Origin: Actinomycetes bacterium
GTDB taxonomy: Bacteria > Actinomycetota > Acidimicrobiia > Acidimicrobiales > RAAP-2
Assembly: GCA_021793395.1 (NCBI GenBank)
Contig: JAJYSU010000008.1
Coordinates: forward strand, 1 to 55,217
Direction: 5' to 3'
DNA: 55,217 nt
Part shown: positions 54,351 through 55,217 of the stretch, piece after piece
Layout of the letters: each line of letters opens with the position of its first letter
How positions within the stretch are numbered: the stretch's first letter is position 1
Translations under genes and position numbers: made by a program
The notes under the pieces: model-generated
The model's input: only the letters and a program-made list of their open reading frames with translations
Told to the model about the DNA's origin: nothing
The model's database searches: none

Positions 54351-55217
54351 CTACTCCACGTCCTTTCGAAAGTGTGGCGTGTCGGTGTGATCGCTCGCCG
54401 TACGCCGCTCGATCTCCTCCTCGACGCTCAACTGACGCTCCACCTCGTCACCTACCGCGAGCAGATCGCTCGCCAGCGCTTCGCTCGCCGCCACCTCACT
54501 CAGCGTGGCCACGGTCTCCTCCATCGCCGTTTCGGCGATCACCGATGCCACGACGGCGTCGGCCGAGGGCGACGCGACGGCCGGGGCCGGGGCCGGGGCC
54601 GGCTCCGCGGCGGATTCGACGCGACGACGACCGCCGCCCGCTCGCACGACTCCCTTGGCCGCACCACCCGAGGCGCTGGGCACCGCGTCACCGGCGGCCA
54701 TCGCGGCCTCGCGCACGATCTTCTCCGCGTTCGTCAACTGGTAGGGCAGAATGTCACCCTTGTAGATCCACACCTTGACGCCAATACGCCCGGTCGACGT
54801 ACGGGCCTCGCGGAAGCCGTAGTCGATGTCCGCGCGCAGCGTGTGCAGCGGCACACGGCCCTCGCGGTACGACTCGTGTCGCGACATCTCCGCTCCCCCG
54901 AGGCGGCCTGACGCCTGAATGCGCACGCCCAGGGCACCGGCCTTCTGCACCGTCTGGATCCCGCGCTTCATCGCCCGGCGAAAGGCCACGCGGCGGAGCA
55001 GCTGGTCACAGATCCCCTGCGCGATGAGCGCGGCGTCCAACTCGGGCTGCTTGATCTCCTGGATATTGAGCGAAATACGGTTCTTCTGACCGGTGATGCG
55101 CTCGAGTTCCTTCTTCAGGCGCTCGGCTTCGGCCCCGCGCCGACCAATGACGATGCCCGGACGGGCCGTGTGGATGTCGACGCGCACGCGATCCGAGCTG
55201 CGCTCAATCTCGATGCG
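54351..55217 (-). CDS. rpsC: 30S ribosomal protein S3, 5' part missing, long C-terminal tail
   Basis: The frame runs to the window edge; about 52 N-terminal residues are outside. Visible: the KH domain [29 protein letters not shown] and the C-terminal domain [33 protein letters not shown] and [13 protein letters not shown]. After the core there is an Ala/Pro-rich and then acidic tail of about 115 residues ([15 protein letters not shown], then an acidic helix-like stretch), longer than the roughly 60-residue tail of the mycobacterial protein. 288 residues are visible; the full protein should be near 340. Confidence 0.95.
   Translation of the reverse strand, partial: RIEIERSSDRVRVDIHTARPGIVIGRRGAEAERLKKELERITGQKNRISLNIQEIKQPELDAALIAQGICDQLLRRVAFRRAMKRGIQTVQKAGALGVRIQASGRLGGAEMSRHESYREGRVPLHTLRADIDYGFREARTSTGRIGVKVWIYKGDILPYQLTNAEKIVREAAMAAGDAVPSASGGAAKGVVRAGGGRRRVESAAEPAPAPAPAVASPSADAVVASVIAETAMEETVATLSEVAASEALASDLLAVGDEVERQLSVEEEIERRTASDHTDTPHFRKDVE
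54581..54602. repeat. CCGGGG hexanucleotide repeat in rpsC
   Basis: About 3.7 copies of CCGGGG in tandem. On the coding strand it encodes the Pro-Ala run of the S3 tail and could slip in length between strains. Confidence 0.75.

Overview
This window is one stretch of a GC-rich (near 70% by eye) actinobacterial chromosome. The evidence is a decaprenylphosphoryl-ribose epimerisation pair (DprE1/DprE2) with its prenyltransferase, an MmpL-type transporter, a GuaB3-type IMP dehydrogenase relative, a DevS/DevR-like two-component pair, heavy use of GTG starts and many 4-base GTGA gene overlaps. It does not look like a mycobacterium in gene order. A deep-branching actinobacterial class such as Acidimicrobiia is possible, but that is a guess. 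No gene-free stretch exceeds 300 bases, and I see no rRNA, tRNA, insertion sequence, prophage or CRISPR array.

Layout. 1-2594 (+): end of a UbiA-type prenyltransferase, then dprE1 and dprE2 (cell-wall arabinose donor). 2804-3412 (+): a PadR regulator with its own palindromic promoter. 3557-10723 (-): a membrane-anchored phosphodiester glycosidase, a UvrD/PcrA helicase, guaA, guaB3 and a CoA-type Nudix hydrolase. 10811-14426 (+): an MmpL transporter, then thiM-thiE. 14429-17969 (-): nadA-nadB-nadC, facing a divergent NrtR-type regulator across a palindromic operator. 18854-21618 (-): a TetR regulator and groES-groEL behind a CIRCE-like site. 21739-22989 (+): an MFS transporter.

23028-38520 (-) is a long co-directional block. 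In transcription order it holds infA, rpmJ, rpsM, rpsK, rpsD, rpoA, rplQ, truA, an M13 peptidase, rplM, rpsI, glmM, glmS, acpS, alr, a family-4-like uracil-DNA glycosylase, tsaE, tsaB, rimI, tsaD and pdxH. 46737-55217 (-) is the S10/spc ribosomal block from rpsC through secY, adk and map. These two blocks are normally contiguous (map next to infA) but are separated here by about 8.2 kb.

That 8.2-kb insert (38521-46736) is the most interesting part. It carries a light- and redox-looking module: an SDR and an SRPBCC protein on one strand; an FAD oxidoreductase, a DUF1365 protein and a cyclopropane-fatty-acid-synthase-like methyltransferase on the other; and a regulator with an excisionase-like HTH fused to a cobalamin domain carrying the CarH Wx9EH photoreceptor signature. 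An 18-bp palindrome between the divergent lipid genes contains a -10-like hexamer on each strand, and a related site lies at the regulator's own start. Beside it sit a PPOX-family protein, a short DevS-like histidine kinase whose single GAF domain keeps the heme histidine and distal tyrosine, and a DevR-like response regulator. I infer a B12/light-controlled membrane-lipid modification module next to a gas or redox sensor, placed inside the ribosomal protein supercluster.
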